In this document: positions 1 through 5,385 of the stretch, in pieces
Layout of the letters: the number at the start of each line of letters is the position of its first letter
Numbering within the stretch: the first letter of the stretch is position 1
Assembly: GCA_029938515.1 (NCBI GenBank)
Contig: JAOZUU010000140.1
Location: forward strand, 1-7,144
Origin: Desulfobacterales bacterium
Lineage (GTDB): Bacteria > Desulfobacterota > Desulfobacteria > Desulfobacterales > QNYZ01
Length of the DNA stretch: 7,144 bases
Direction: 5' to 3'
Made by a program: the position numbers and the translations under genes
The notes under the pieces: generated by a model
What the model saw: only the letters and a program-made list of their open reading frames with translations
Database searches by the model: none
What the model was told of the DNA's origin: nothing

Positions 1-81
1 GGTCAGCTGTCGTCGGTTATCGATGGAAATGACATCGGCCATTGATTCCCCCAAAATGGTAAAAATCCGGTCAATCTTCAT
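1..81 (-). CDS. Possible 5' end of a divergent gene, product unknown (partial)
   Basis: The minus strand is open from an ATG at 81 to the window edge (27 codons), with an in-frame TGA just upstream at 93-91. Third positions are C/G-leaning like the neighbouring genes, whereas the competing + frame (2-121) reads as unremarkable protein and ends at a TAG. Two starts are possible in the same frame: ATG at 81, preceded by a strong AGGAGGTG (103-96) that is 14 nt away, longer than normal; or ATG at 42, preceded by GGGGGA at normal distance and lying downstream of a good promoter (113-85) whose start site would fall near 78. The residues ESMADVISIDNRRQLT faintly recall the start of a PAS sensor domain, but this is too short to name. 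A divergently placed regulator of the importer operon would be a natural guess, and it is only a guess. Confidence 0.45.
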   Translation of the reverse strand, partial: MKIDRIFTILGESMADVISIDNRRQLT

Positions 82-84
82 CGA

Positions 85-113
85 AATATATCACCCACCT
101 CCTAAAGTGTCAA
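85..113 (-). promoter_or_regulatory. Probable sigma-70 promoter for the divergent gene
   Basis: On the minus strand TTGACA (113-108) is followed after 17 nt by TATATT (90-85), a perfect -35 and a 5/6 match to the -10 at ideal spacing. Transcription would begin near 78, which would make ATG 42 rather than ATG 81 the start of the divergent gene. The AGGAGGTG sequence lies inside the spacer, so it cannot serve as a ribosome binding site for a transcript made from this promoter; only one of the two readings can be right. Confidence 0.5.
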
Positions 114-284
114 TCATTTAGGGTTGCGGCCAATAAATAAATAGACCAGATTGCGCTGGATTTTGGTCCATGTTTATTAAAAAAGTATGGTTTTGGGGCG
201 GTTCAAGGGTCAAGACCACGAAGCCCCGATGGACATTAATGCCTTATAGCAGCTCCCGTTCCTGATTACAAAATCCACTTTTCC

Positions 285-314
285 TTGACAAGCTAATAGC
301 TATATTTCTATAAT
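285..314 (+). promoter_or_regulatory. Consensus sigma-70 promoter of the TrpXYZ-type operon
   Basis: TTGACA (285-290) and TATAAT (309-314) are both exact consensus hexamers separated by 18 nt, in an AT-rich surrounding. The predicted start site is about 321, leaving roughly 130 nt of leader before the first gene. A promoter this close to consensus would be strong if unregulated, so the palindrome at 341-361, about +20 to +40, is a good candidate for a repressor site. Confidence 0.75.
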
Positions 315-340
315 TATATGATCTTCATAATAATCTTAAA

Positions 341-361
341 TTTGGATTGGTCCAATCCAAA
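341..361. promoter_or_regulatory. 21-bp palindrome, candidate operator
   Basis: The left half TTTGGATTGG (341-350) and the right half CCAATCCAAA (352-361) are perfect inverted copies around a single T at 351. It sits just downstream of the predicted transcription start, where a dimeric repressor would block initiation or clearance. As RNA it could also fold into a 9-bp hairpin with a 3-nt GUC loop. I cannot name the regulator. The TTGG/CCAA half-sites recall GntR-type operators, but the central spacing does not match the usual TGGT-N3-ACCA arrangement. Confidence 0.5.
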
Positions 362-440
362 ACATCCGGCAAGAAAAAATTAAGTTCCGGAAAAACAGCA
401 GGAGAAAGGTTCCATCACCACAATTTTTTACCCATTTGAA

Positions 441-446
441 AGGAGG
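441..446 (+). promoter_or_regulatory. Ribosome binding site of the TrpX-type gene
   Basis: AGGAGG within AAAGGAGGAG lies 5 nt before the ATG at 452. It is a near-perfect Shine-Dalgarno match and fixes the start of the first gene. Confidence 0.85.
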
Positions 447-451
447 AGTAA

Positions 452-1411
452 ATGAAAAACAGGCTGATGTATTGTTTTACCTTGACCATTATGATCGCTC
501 TTTTGATACCCGGTGTCACGATCGCTAAACAATTTAAAATCGGGGTGACGACGATTGTTGCTCACCCGGCACTGGAAGCCGATCAGAAAGGCTTTGAAAA
601 AGCGCTGGCCGATGCCGGTGTTGATGCGACGTATGATTACCAAAATGCGCAAGGGGAAATGGCCAACGCGCAAGCCATTGCCCAGAAATTCGATGCCGAA
701 AAAGTCGATCTGGTTCATGCCATTGCCACACCGACGGCTCAGGCGGCTTGCAAAGTCATTAAAAAAATTCCCGTAGTGTACTCCTCGGTCACCGATCCGG
801 TCGATGCCGGGTTGGTAAAAACCATGGAGGCCGACGGCGCGAACGTAACCGGTGTTTCCGATGCCTGGCCCGTTGATCGTCAAATCGAATTGTACCATGA
901 GATGTTACCGGCGGCCAAAAAGTGGGGGACAATCTACAATGCCGGCGACGCCAACTCGGTTAAAAGCATCAGCTGGACCCGAGACGCAATGAAAAAACGC
1001 GGCTTGGAAATGGTTGAAGTGACGATATCCAATTCCAGCGAAGTATACACCGCCGCCCAGTCACTAATCGGACGGGTGGATGCTGTTTATATCACTTCGG
1101 ATAACATGGCGGCTTCTGCATTTGGATCTATCACTAAAGTCTGCGACGGGAATAAAATCCCGCTGTTTGCAGGAAATACGGATCAGGTTCCCCAGGGTGC
1201 CATTGCCGCGCTCGGATTTGAATATTTTGACGTGGGTTACGCCGCGGGCAAAAAAGCCGCGATGATTCTTAAAGATGGGAAGAATCCGGGAAGTGTCCCC
1301 TCTGGCCTATCCGAGATTCTGAAGCTTCATGTCAATCCCAAAGCGGCTGCAAAACAAGGGATGAAGCTTGATAAAAAGTATATCGATAAAGCCGATAAGG
1401 TAATTGAGTAA
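452..1411 (+). CDS. TrpX-type periplasmic substrate-binding protein of an ABC importer
   Basis: This 319-residue protein belongs to the ABC_sub_bind family (Pfam PF04392, COG2984), whose studied members bind tryptophan or tyrosine; many members have no known substrate. Residues 1-25 form a classical signal peptide (basic MKNR start, hydrophobic core, cleavage likely after TIA at 25). There is no lipobox cysteine, so the mature protein should be free in the periplasm. Family hallmarks are visible: the first-domain strand FKIGVTTIVAHP (28-39), the TPTAQAA motif (93-99) and SSVTDPVDAGL (111-121) in the ligand cleft, and the second-domain SDNMAASAF stretch followed by FAGNTDQVPQGAIAALG. Length is normal for the family. 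It is the first gene of the operon, followed by a hairpin and then the permease gene, matching the trpX-trpY-trpZ order of Gram-positive bacteria. The family call is secure; an aromatic amino acid as substrate is inference, so no symbol is assigned. Confidence 0.93.
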   Translation: MKNRLMYCFTLTIMIALLIPGVTIAKQFKIGVTTIVAHPALEADQKGFEKALADAGVDATYDYQNAQGEMANAQAIAQKFDAEKVDLVHAIATPTAQAACKVIKKIPVVYSSVTDPVDAGLVKTMEADGANVTGVSDAWPVDRQIELYHEMLPAAKKWGTIYNAGDANSVKSISWTRDAMKKRGLEMVEVTISNSSEVYTAAQSLIGRVDAVYITSDNMAASAFGSITKVCDGNKIPLFAGNTDQVPQGAIAALGFEYFDVGYAAGKKAAMILKDGKNPGSVPSGLSEILKLHVNPKAAAKQGMKLDKKYIDKADKVIE

Positions 1412-1428
1412 GCGAATTATCGAAACCA

Positions 1429-1459
1429 TGCGCCCGCGGCTTTTCCAGCTGTGGGCGCA
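1429..1459 (+). terminator. Stable hairpin after the binding-protein gene
   Basis: TGCGCCC (1429-1435) pairs perfectly with GGGCGCA (1453-1459), and the pairing continues inward through two G-U pairs to a total of 13 bp around a 5-nt TTTCC loop (1442-1446). No run of T follows (next bases are ACCTTATTAA), so this is more likely a 3'-end-protecting or partially attenuating structure than a full terminator. Its place between binding-protein and permease genes fits higher expression of the binding protein. Confidence 0.6.
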
Positions 1460-1460
1460 A

Positions 1461-1476
1461 CCTTATTAAGATAAGG
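1461..1476 (+). promoter_or_regulatory. Small hairpin overlapping the permease ribosome binding site
   Basis: CCTTAT (1461-1466) can pair with ATAAGG (1471-1476) around a TAAG loop. The right arm includes part of AAGGAAGA, the Shine-Dalgarno site for the ATG at 1482 (AAGGA ends 4 nt before it). The stem is short and AT-rich, so any masking of the site would be mild. Confidence 0.3.
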
Positions 1477-1481
1477 AAGAT

Positions 1482-2375
1482 ATGGTCGTTCTTAGCGTAT
1501 TGCCGATCAGCTTACAGCAAGGCCTGGCATATGCCCTGGTTGCCCTTGGCATCGCACTCACATTCAGGGTGCTCGCCTTTCCGGATTTAACCGTCGACGG
1601 AAGTTTCCCATTGGGCGGCGCCGTGGCGGCCCGCCTGATTGTCCAGGGCGTGGACCCGATTCTCTCTACATTGGCCGCCCTGGTGGCAGGCTTCATTGCC
1701 GGTTGCCTCACCGGCATTCTCAATACGCGTTTGAAAATAAACAGCCTTTTGGCGGGCATTTTGATGATGACGATTCTCTATTCGGTCAACTTGAGAATCA
1801 TGGCCCGCGCCAATATTCAGCTCCTGTACCGACCGACCGTTTTTACCTCCATGGAAAATATGGATGTGGTTCGCTTTATCCCGATCATTATTTTTTTCTT
1901 TGTGATCACCGTGTTTGTCAAAATCCTGGTCGATCTTTTTTTGCATACCGAATACGGCATGGCGTTAAGGGCCACGGGAGACAATGAAGATATGATTCGT
2001 TCCCTGGGCGTAAATACCGACAATGCCACCATTTTCGGCCTGGGGCTTTCCAATGCCATGGTGGCGTTATCCGGTGCACTGGTGGCTCAGGATCAGGGCT
2101 TTGCCGATGTGGGCATGGGAATCGGCATGATTGTCGCCGGGCTGGCTTCCATCATCATCGGCGAAGCCATTATCAAACCGAAAACCGTCTTTCGTCTGAC
2201 CCTGGCGGCGGTGGCCGGATCAGTGATGTACCGCTTTATTATCTCCCTGGGATTGCGACTGGGCCTGGCCCCCACCGATTTAAAAATGGCCACCGGTTTC
2301 ATGGTGATTCTGGCACTGGGTGTTCCGGCCTTCAAGAAAACGCGTGAGGGGAAAGACCATTTAAGAGGGGTATAG
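1482..2375 (+). CDS. TrpY-type permease of an ABC importer
   Basis: This 297-residue inner-membrane protein belongs to the BPD_transp_2 superfamily (PF02653), COG4120 branch, the usual partner of COG2984 binding proteins. The branch is recognised by FPDLTVDGSFPLGGA (33-47), which follows the first membrane helix. Several further hydrophobic segments are clear, near 59-80, 89-104 and 131-152 (very hydrophobic, with the run IPIIIFFFVITVFV), and more in the C-terminal half around the glycine-rich GMGIGMIVAGLASIIIGEA stretch. The cytoplasmic segment YGMALRATGDNEDMIRSLGV is the coupling-loop region contacting the ATPase. There is only one permease gene, so a homodimer is expected, unlike the LivH/LivM pair downstream. 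The ATG at 1482 has AAGGAAG just upstream. The ATPase gene starts 2 nt after the stop. Confidence 0.93.
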   Translation: MVVLSVLPISLQQGLAYALVALGIALTFRVLAFPDLTVDGSFPLGGAVAARLIVQGVDPILSTLAALVAGFIAGCLTGILNTRLKINSLLAGILMMTILYSVNLRIMARANIQLLYRPTVFTSMENMDVVRFIPIIIFFFVITVFVKILVDLFLHTEYGMALRATGDNEDMIRSLGVNTDNATIFGLGLSNAMVALSGALVAQDQGFADVGMGIGMIVAGLASIIIGEAIIKPKTVFRLTLAAVAGSVMYRFIISLGLRLGLAPTDLKMATGFMVILALGVPAFKKTREGKDHLRGV

Positions 2376-2377
2376 GC

Positions 2378-3169
2378 TTGGGCGAAAAAATGCTTGTCTT
2401 TGAAGGGATTACCAAAATATTCAATCAAGGTACCCAGGATGAAAAACGTGCCTTGAACCAGATCGACTTCGACATAAACGCTGGAGATTACATTACCATT
2501 ATCGGCTCCAATGGCGCCGGAAAATCAACGCTCCTGAACGTCATCGCCGGGACCTATCCACCGGAAGAAGGCCGCCTTATCATCGATCAACAGGACGTTA
2601 CCAAAATGCCGGACTACAAGATGGCCGCTTATCTTTCGCGGGTCTTCCAAAGCCCCACCATGGGCACGGCCGGGAAAATGACCATTGCGGAAAATCTCAG
2701 CCTGGCCGAGTGCCGGGGAAAAAAACGCGGGCTGAAATGGGGCGTTACCCGGGCCCGAAAAAAACGATATGGCGAGTTGCTCAAGGTATTGGAATTGGGG
2801 TTGGAAGACCGGCTGAATCAGTCGGTCGGGCTTCTTTCCGGGGGACAGCGTCAATCCCTGACCCTGCTGATGGCCACCCTTTCACTTCCGAAACTGCTGC
2901 TGCTGGACGAACACACGGCCGCCCTTGACCCGCGAACTGCCGCAAAAGTATCCGAGTTGACCGACCGGATGGTTGCGGAAAATAATCTGACCACCTTAAT
3001 GGTTACCCACAATATGAAACAGGCGATTCGCTGCGGCAACCGTATGATCATGCTTCATGAGGGGAAGGTCCAGTTTGATATCAAAGGAAAAGATAAAGAA
3101 AGCCTGACGGTTGAGGAGGTGGTCAAACGTTTTGGGGCCAAACTTAAGGACGAGTCGCTTTTGGCTTAA
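2378..3169 (+). CDS. TrpZ-type ATPase of an ABC importer
   Basis: This 263-residue cytoplasmic ABC ATPase (PF00005, COG1101 type) powers the importer encoded by the two preceding genes. All motifs are intact: Walker A GSNGAGKST (43-51), Q-loop Gln91 in VFQSP, signature LSGGQRQ (153-159), Walker B LLLLDE (173-178), D-loop ALD (182-184) and switch His211 in VTHNM. The Walker B is followed by HTAALDP rather than the common PTAALDP, a feature of this ATPase branch. I place the start at TTG 2378 because AAGAGGGG (2363-2370) lies 7 nt upstream; the ATG at 2390 would be 19 nt from that site and has none of its own. The 2-nt gap to the permease stop implies translational coupling. The gene closes the first transport unit; a new promoter begins right after its stop. 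Confidence 0.93.
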   Translation: MGEKMLVFEGITKIFNQGTQDEKRALNQIDFDINAGDYITIIGSNGAGKSTLLNVIAGTYPPEEGRLIIDQQDVTKMPDYKMAAYLSRVFQSPTMGTAGKMTIAENLSLAECRGKKRGLKWGVTRARKKRYGELLKVLELGLEDRLNQSVGLLSGGQRQSLTLLMATLSLPKLLLLDEHTAALDPRTAAKVSELTDRMVAENNLTTLMVTHNMKQAIRCGNRMIMLHEGKVQFDIKGKDKESLTVEEVVKRFGAKLKDESLLA

Positions 3170-3175
3170 TTTTCC

Positions 3176-3204
3176 TTGACCGGCATCGCTGTTTTACATA
3201 TGAT
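3176..3204 (+). promoter_or_regulatory. Sigma-70 promoter of the liv operon
   Basis: TTGACC (3176-3181) and TATGAT (3199-3204), each 5/6 to consensus, are separated by 17 nt, giving a start near 3211 and a leader of about 49 nt before livK. The -35 begins 6 nt after the ATPase stop codon. The 11 bases TTTTCCTTGAC that include this -35 also occur at the first promoter (279-289). I see no terminator before it, so livK is probably transcribed both from here and by read-through. Confidence 0.65.
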
Positions 3205-3259
3205 TATTTTCGCAGTTTTGGAGAATAAACTTTTAACAGTCAAATTAAGGGGGATTGGT

Positions 3260-4402
3260 ATGAGAAACAAAAGAAATTTTCTGTTCATTGGTCTGGCATT
3301 GTGTTTTGCGGTGATCTTCGGCATGACCAGCACGGTTATGGCGGCGGACACGATTAGAATCGGTGTTGCCTCACCCTTTACAGGCGATCTGGCGTCTTAT
3401 GGTGATAATATCAAGGCGGGCGTTAATCTGAAGCTTAAAGAGATCAATGACGCCGGTGGAATAAACGGCAAGAAAGTCGAGCTTGTCTGGGGCGACGATC
3501 TGTGCGCGCCCAAGGAAGCCGGTACCGTCGGTGCCAAATTCGCGGCAGACAAAAGCATCGTGGCGGTCGTCGGGCATCTTTGCTCTTCGGCAACCCTGGC
3601 CGCCATGCCGATTTATGTGCGGGCCGGCATGCCCACCATTTCCCCCACTTCCACCAATCCCACCATCGGTGACGTAGGTAAGGGTTGGTTTTTCCGTAAT
3701 TGCTATACGGATGATTACCAGGGGAAATACCTGGCCAAAGAGGTGGTACCGAAATTGCTTGGCAAAAAGAAAGTGGCCATTTTCTATGAAAATAACGATT
3801 ATGCCATCGGCCTGAAGGATTCATTTGTGGCCGGCGCCAAGGAAGCCGGCATTGAAGTCACGGGGGTCGAGGCCTATGTGGCCAAAACCACCGACTTTAC
3901 CCCCCAGCTGACCAAGCTGTTGACCGCCAAGCCGGAGGCGATCTTTTTGTGCGGCTACCACCCGGAAGGTGCCCTGATCGCTGGGCAGGCCCGTAAGCTG
4001 GGTTTTAATGGCCCGCTTTTCGGCGCCGATGGGATCGACAATGTCGACTACATCAAGATCGGTGGCAAAGCGACCGATAATACCTACTTAACAGTTCCCT
4101 TTCTGGCGCAATCAGCCGGACCCGCGGGTCAGGCTTTTGCGAAAAGCTTCAAAGAATCTGCCGGTCGGGATGTGGACTGGATGAGCGCCAACGCCTATGA
4201 CTGCCTGGGCATCCTGGCCCAGGTGATTGCCAAAACCGGACCGGATCGAAAAAAGATCCGCGACGGCCTGGCTGCGCTCAACTCCGAGGCCACTGGATAC
4301 AAAGGTGTCACCGGCCTGACTTACTTTGATGAGAAAGGCAATTGCGCCAAACCGGCCTTTGTTAAAATGGTCAAAGACGGCAAGTTTGTCCCAGCCGAAT
4401 AA
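3260..4402 (+). CDS. livK: LivK-type branched-chain amino acid binding protein
   Basis: This 380-residue periplasmic protein is a Peripla_BP_6 (PF13458) member of the LivJ/LivK group that feeds Leu, Ile, Val or related amino acids to the Liv importer. A signal peptide covers residues 1-28 (basic MRNKR, hydrophobic core, cleavage near VMA|AD). The mature part opens with DTIRIGVASPFTGDLASYG, typical of the family. Cys82 (DDLCAPKEA) and Cys108 (GHLCSSATLAAMP) match the conserved disulphide of E. coli LivJ/LivK, and the adjoining SSAT and SPTSTNP segments line the site that holds the ligand's amino and carboxyl groups. The frame is open back to TTG 3176, but that codon is part of the promoter; ATG 3260 is chosen because AAGGGGG (3247-3253) lies 6 nt upstream and the signal peptide begins there. 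Exact substrate range cannot be read from sequence. Confidence 0.94.
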   Translation: MRNKRNFLFIGLALCFAVIFGMTSTVMAADTIRIGVASPFTGDLASYGDNIKAGVNLKLKEINDAGGINGKKVELVWGDDLCAPKEAGTVGAKFAADKSIVAVVGHLCSSATLAAMPIYVRAGMPTISPTSTNPTIGDVGKGWFFRNCYTDDYQGKYLAKEVVPKLLGKKKVAIFYENNDYAIGLKDSFVAGAKEAGIEVTGVEAYVAKTTDFTPQLTKLLTAKPEAIFLCGYHPEGALIAGQARKLGFNGPLFGADGIDNVDYIKIGGKATDNTYLTVPFLAQSAGPAGQAFAKSFKESAGRDVDWMSANAYDCLGILAQVIAKTGPDRKKIRDGLAALNSEATGYKGVTGLTYFDEKGNCAKPAFVKMVKDGKFVPAE

Positions 4403-4422
4403 TTTCATTTGCTATTCCTGTA

Positions 4423-4468
4423 ATTAAAAGACGCGCCGGAACTTTTATTAGTTCCGGCGTCTTTTAAT
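4423..4468 (+). terminator. Strong hairpin between livK and livH (attenuator or partial terminator)
   Basis: The left arm ATTAAAAGACG + CCGGAAC (4423-4442, interrupted by a 2-nt CG bulge at 4434-4435) pairs with GTTCCGGCGTCTTTTAAT (4451-4468) around an 8-nt AT-rich loop, giving 18 paired bases. The A-run on the left arm and the CTTTT run on the right make it look like a bidirectional intrinsic terminator, although the T-run is short and itself paired. Because livH follows immediately with its own ribosome binding site but no promoter, partial termination that raises LivK over LivHMG is the best reading. Confidence 0.7.
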
Positions 4469-4487
4469 AGGTGAGGGGGAGCGTTCT

Positions 4488-5384
4488 TTGTTTTTGCAAC
4501 AGCTTGTCAATGGACTGATCATCGGCGGTATCTACGCCATGATTGCCGTTGGCTATACCATGATCTACGGCGTGGTCCAGCTGATCAACTTTGCCCATGG
4601 TGAGATTTACATGCTGGGCGCCTTTTTTGCCGTTACGTTCATCTCGGTTCTAGGCCTGCCTTTTTATGCTGCTTTTATCCTATCCATGGCCTGCTGTGCC
4701 ATTTGTGGTATGTTGCTGGATGTCGTTGCCTATCGTCCTTTGAGAAACTCACCCCGGCTGGCAGCGCTGATTACCGCCATCGGCATGTCGATTTTCCTTC
4801 AAAATCTGGCCATGATCATCTGGGGGTCCCGACCCAAGCCTTTTCCCCACGGAACCGTACCGGCCTATTTTGACAACACGGCGGTCACCTTCGGGGGCGT
4901 AAACCTGTCCTGGTTTCATCTTTTTATTTTCGGCTTGACCCTGGTCATGATGATCGGGCTTAATCTGATTATTAAAAAAACCCGCTGGGGCAAAGCCATG
5001 CGGGCCGTGGCCCAGAACAAAACCATGGCTGCCCTGACCGGAATTAATGTGAACCGGGTGATCACGTACACATTTGCATTGGCCGGAGCGTTGGGCGGAG
5101 CGGCCGGAGTCATGGTCGGTGCGTATTACAACTCGCTCTATCCAACCATGGGTTACGTCGCCGGTGTCAAGGCATTTGCCGCGGCCGTGCTGGGCGGTAT
5201 CGGCTCGGTACCCGGCGCCATGCTTGGCGGCGTCTTACTGGGAGTCGCCGAGGCCCTTGGGGCGGGATATTTAAGTTCGCTGTACCGGGACGGCATCTCC
5301 TATGCCGTCATGATCATCGTTATCATTTTAATACCCGCCGGCCTGTTTGGTAAACTCATCAAGGAAACCAAAAAGAGCATGTAA
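4488..5384 (+). CDS. livH: LivH branched-chain amino acid permease subunit
   Basis: This 298-residue inner-membrane protein (BPD_transp_2, PF02653) is the LivH half of the LivHM channel. The N-terminus FLQQLVNGLIIGGIYAMIAVGYTMIYG aligns by eye with E. coli LivH in segments, and the family motif INFAHGE (33-39) follows the first helix. The cytoplasmic coupling loop is AVAQNKTMAALTGI (173-186), followed by the glycine/alanine-rich helix ALAGALGGAAGV and the AAVLGGIGSVPGAMLGG block typical of the family. Length is normal. The start is TTG 4488, with GAGGGGGA (4473-4480) 7 nt upstream; no ATG lies between. The TTG start and the upstream hairpin both point to lower output than livK. The stop is one base before the livM start. 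Confidence 0.94.
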   Translation: MFLQQLVNGLIIGGIYAMIAVGYTMIYGVVQLINFAHGEIYMLGAFFAVTFISVLGLPFYAAFILSMACCAICGMLLDVVAYRPLRNSPRLAALITAIGMSIFLQNLAMIIWGSRPKPFPHGTVPAYFDNTAVTFGGVNLSWFHLFIFGLTLVMMIGLNLIIKKTRWGKAMRAVAQNKTMAALTGINVNRVITYTFALAGALGGAAGVMVGAYYNSLYPTMGYVAGVKAFAAAVLGGIGSVPGAMLGGVLLGVAEALGAGYLSSLYRDGISYAVMIIVIILIPAGLFGKLIKETKKSM

Positions 5385-5385
5385 T

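Larger units (their letters stand above)
82..451. other. Intergenic control region between divergent units
   Basis: This 370-bp stretch is AT-rich and has no credible coding frame. It holds a probable leftward promoter at 85-113, a rightward promoter at 285-314, a 21-bp palindrome at 341-361, an imperfect copy of that palindrome's core at 157-170, and the ribosome binding site at 441-446. The expected leader of the rightward transcript is about 130 nt. I looked for the T-box signature that regulates many TrpXYZ and branched-chain genes in other phyla and do not see the conserved T-box sequence, nor a leader peptide rich in Trp, Leu, Ile or Val codons. Confidence 0.8.

Noticed and set aside
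1..121. 3' end of a + strand gene ending at TAG 119-121
   Set aside because: The frame is open but its residues and codon use are unremarkable, and the opposite strand offers better coding signal and expression signals.
195..227. GGGGC/GCCCC inverted repeat with nested GGTC/GACC
   Set aside because: The stems are short (5 and 4 bp) with unpaired bases between, and no T-run or gene end on either strand makes it a terminator.
365..391. TCCGG/CCGGA inverted repeat in the leader
   Set aside because: It has only five pairs across a 17-nt loop, which is expected by chance and too weak to be called a structure.
321..451. T-box or amino-acid leader attenuator in the first operon's leader
   Set aside because: The conserved T-box sequence is absent and no short open frame rich in Trp, Tyr or branched-chain codons was found.
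428..898. 156-codon minus-strand open frame opposite the first gene
   Set aside because: It lies antisense to a gene with a clear family match and has no ribosome binding site or recognisable protein; the reading is a by-product of the + strand codon bias.
1587..1946. 119-codon minus-strand open frame opposite the permease
   Set aside because: Its product is charged and low in recognisable motifs, and it mirrors the transmembrane codons of the real gene.
3176..3259. 28-residue N-terminal extension of livK from TTG 3176
   Set aside because: The TTG is part of a good -35 element, has no ribosome binding site, and would bury the clear signal peptide beginning at ATG 3260.
5347..5385. 13-residue extension of livM starting inside livH
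   Set aside because: No ribosome binding site is seen; the ATG one base after the livH stop is the ordinary coupled start.
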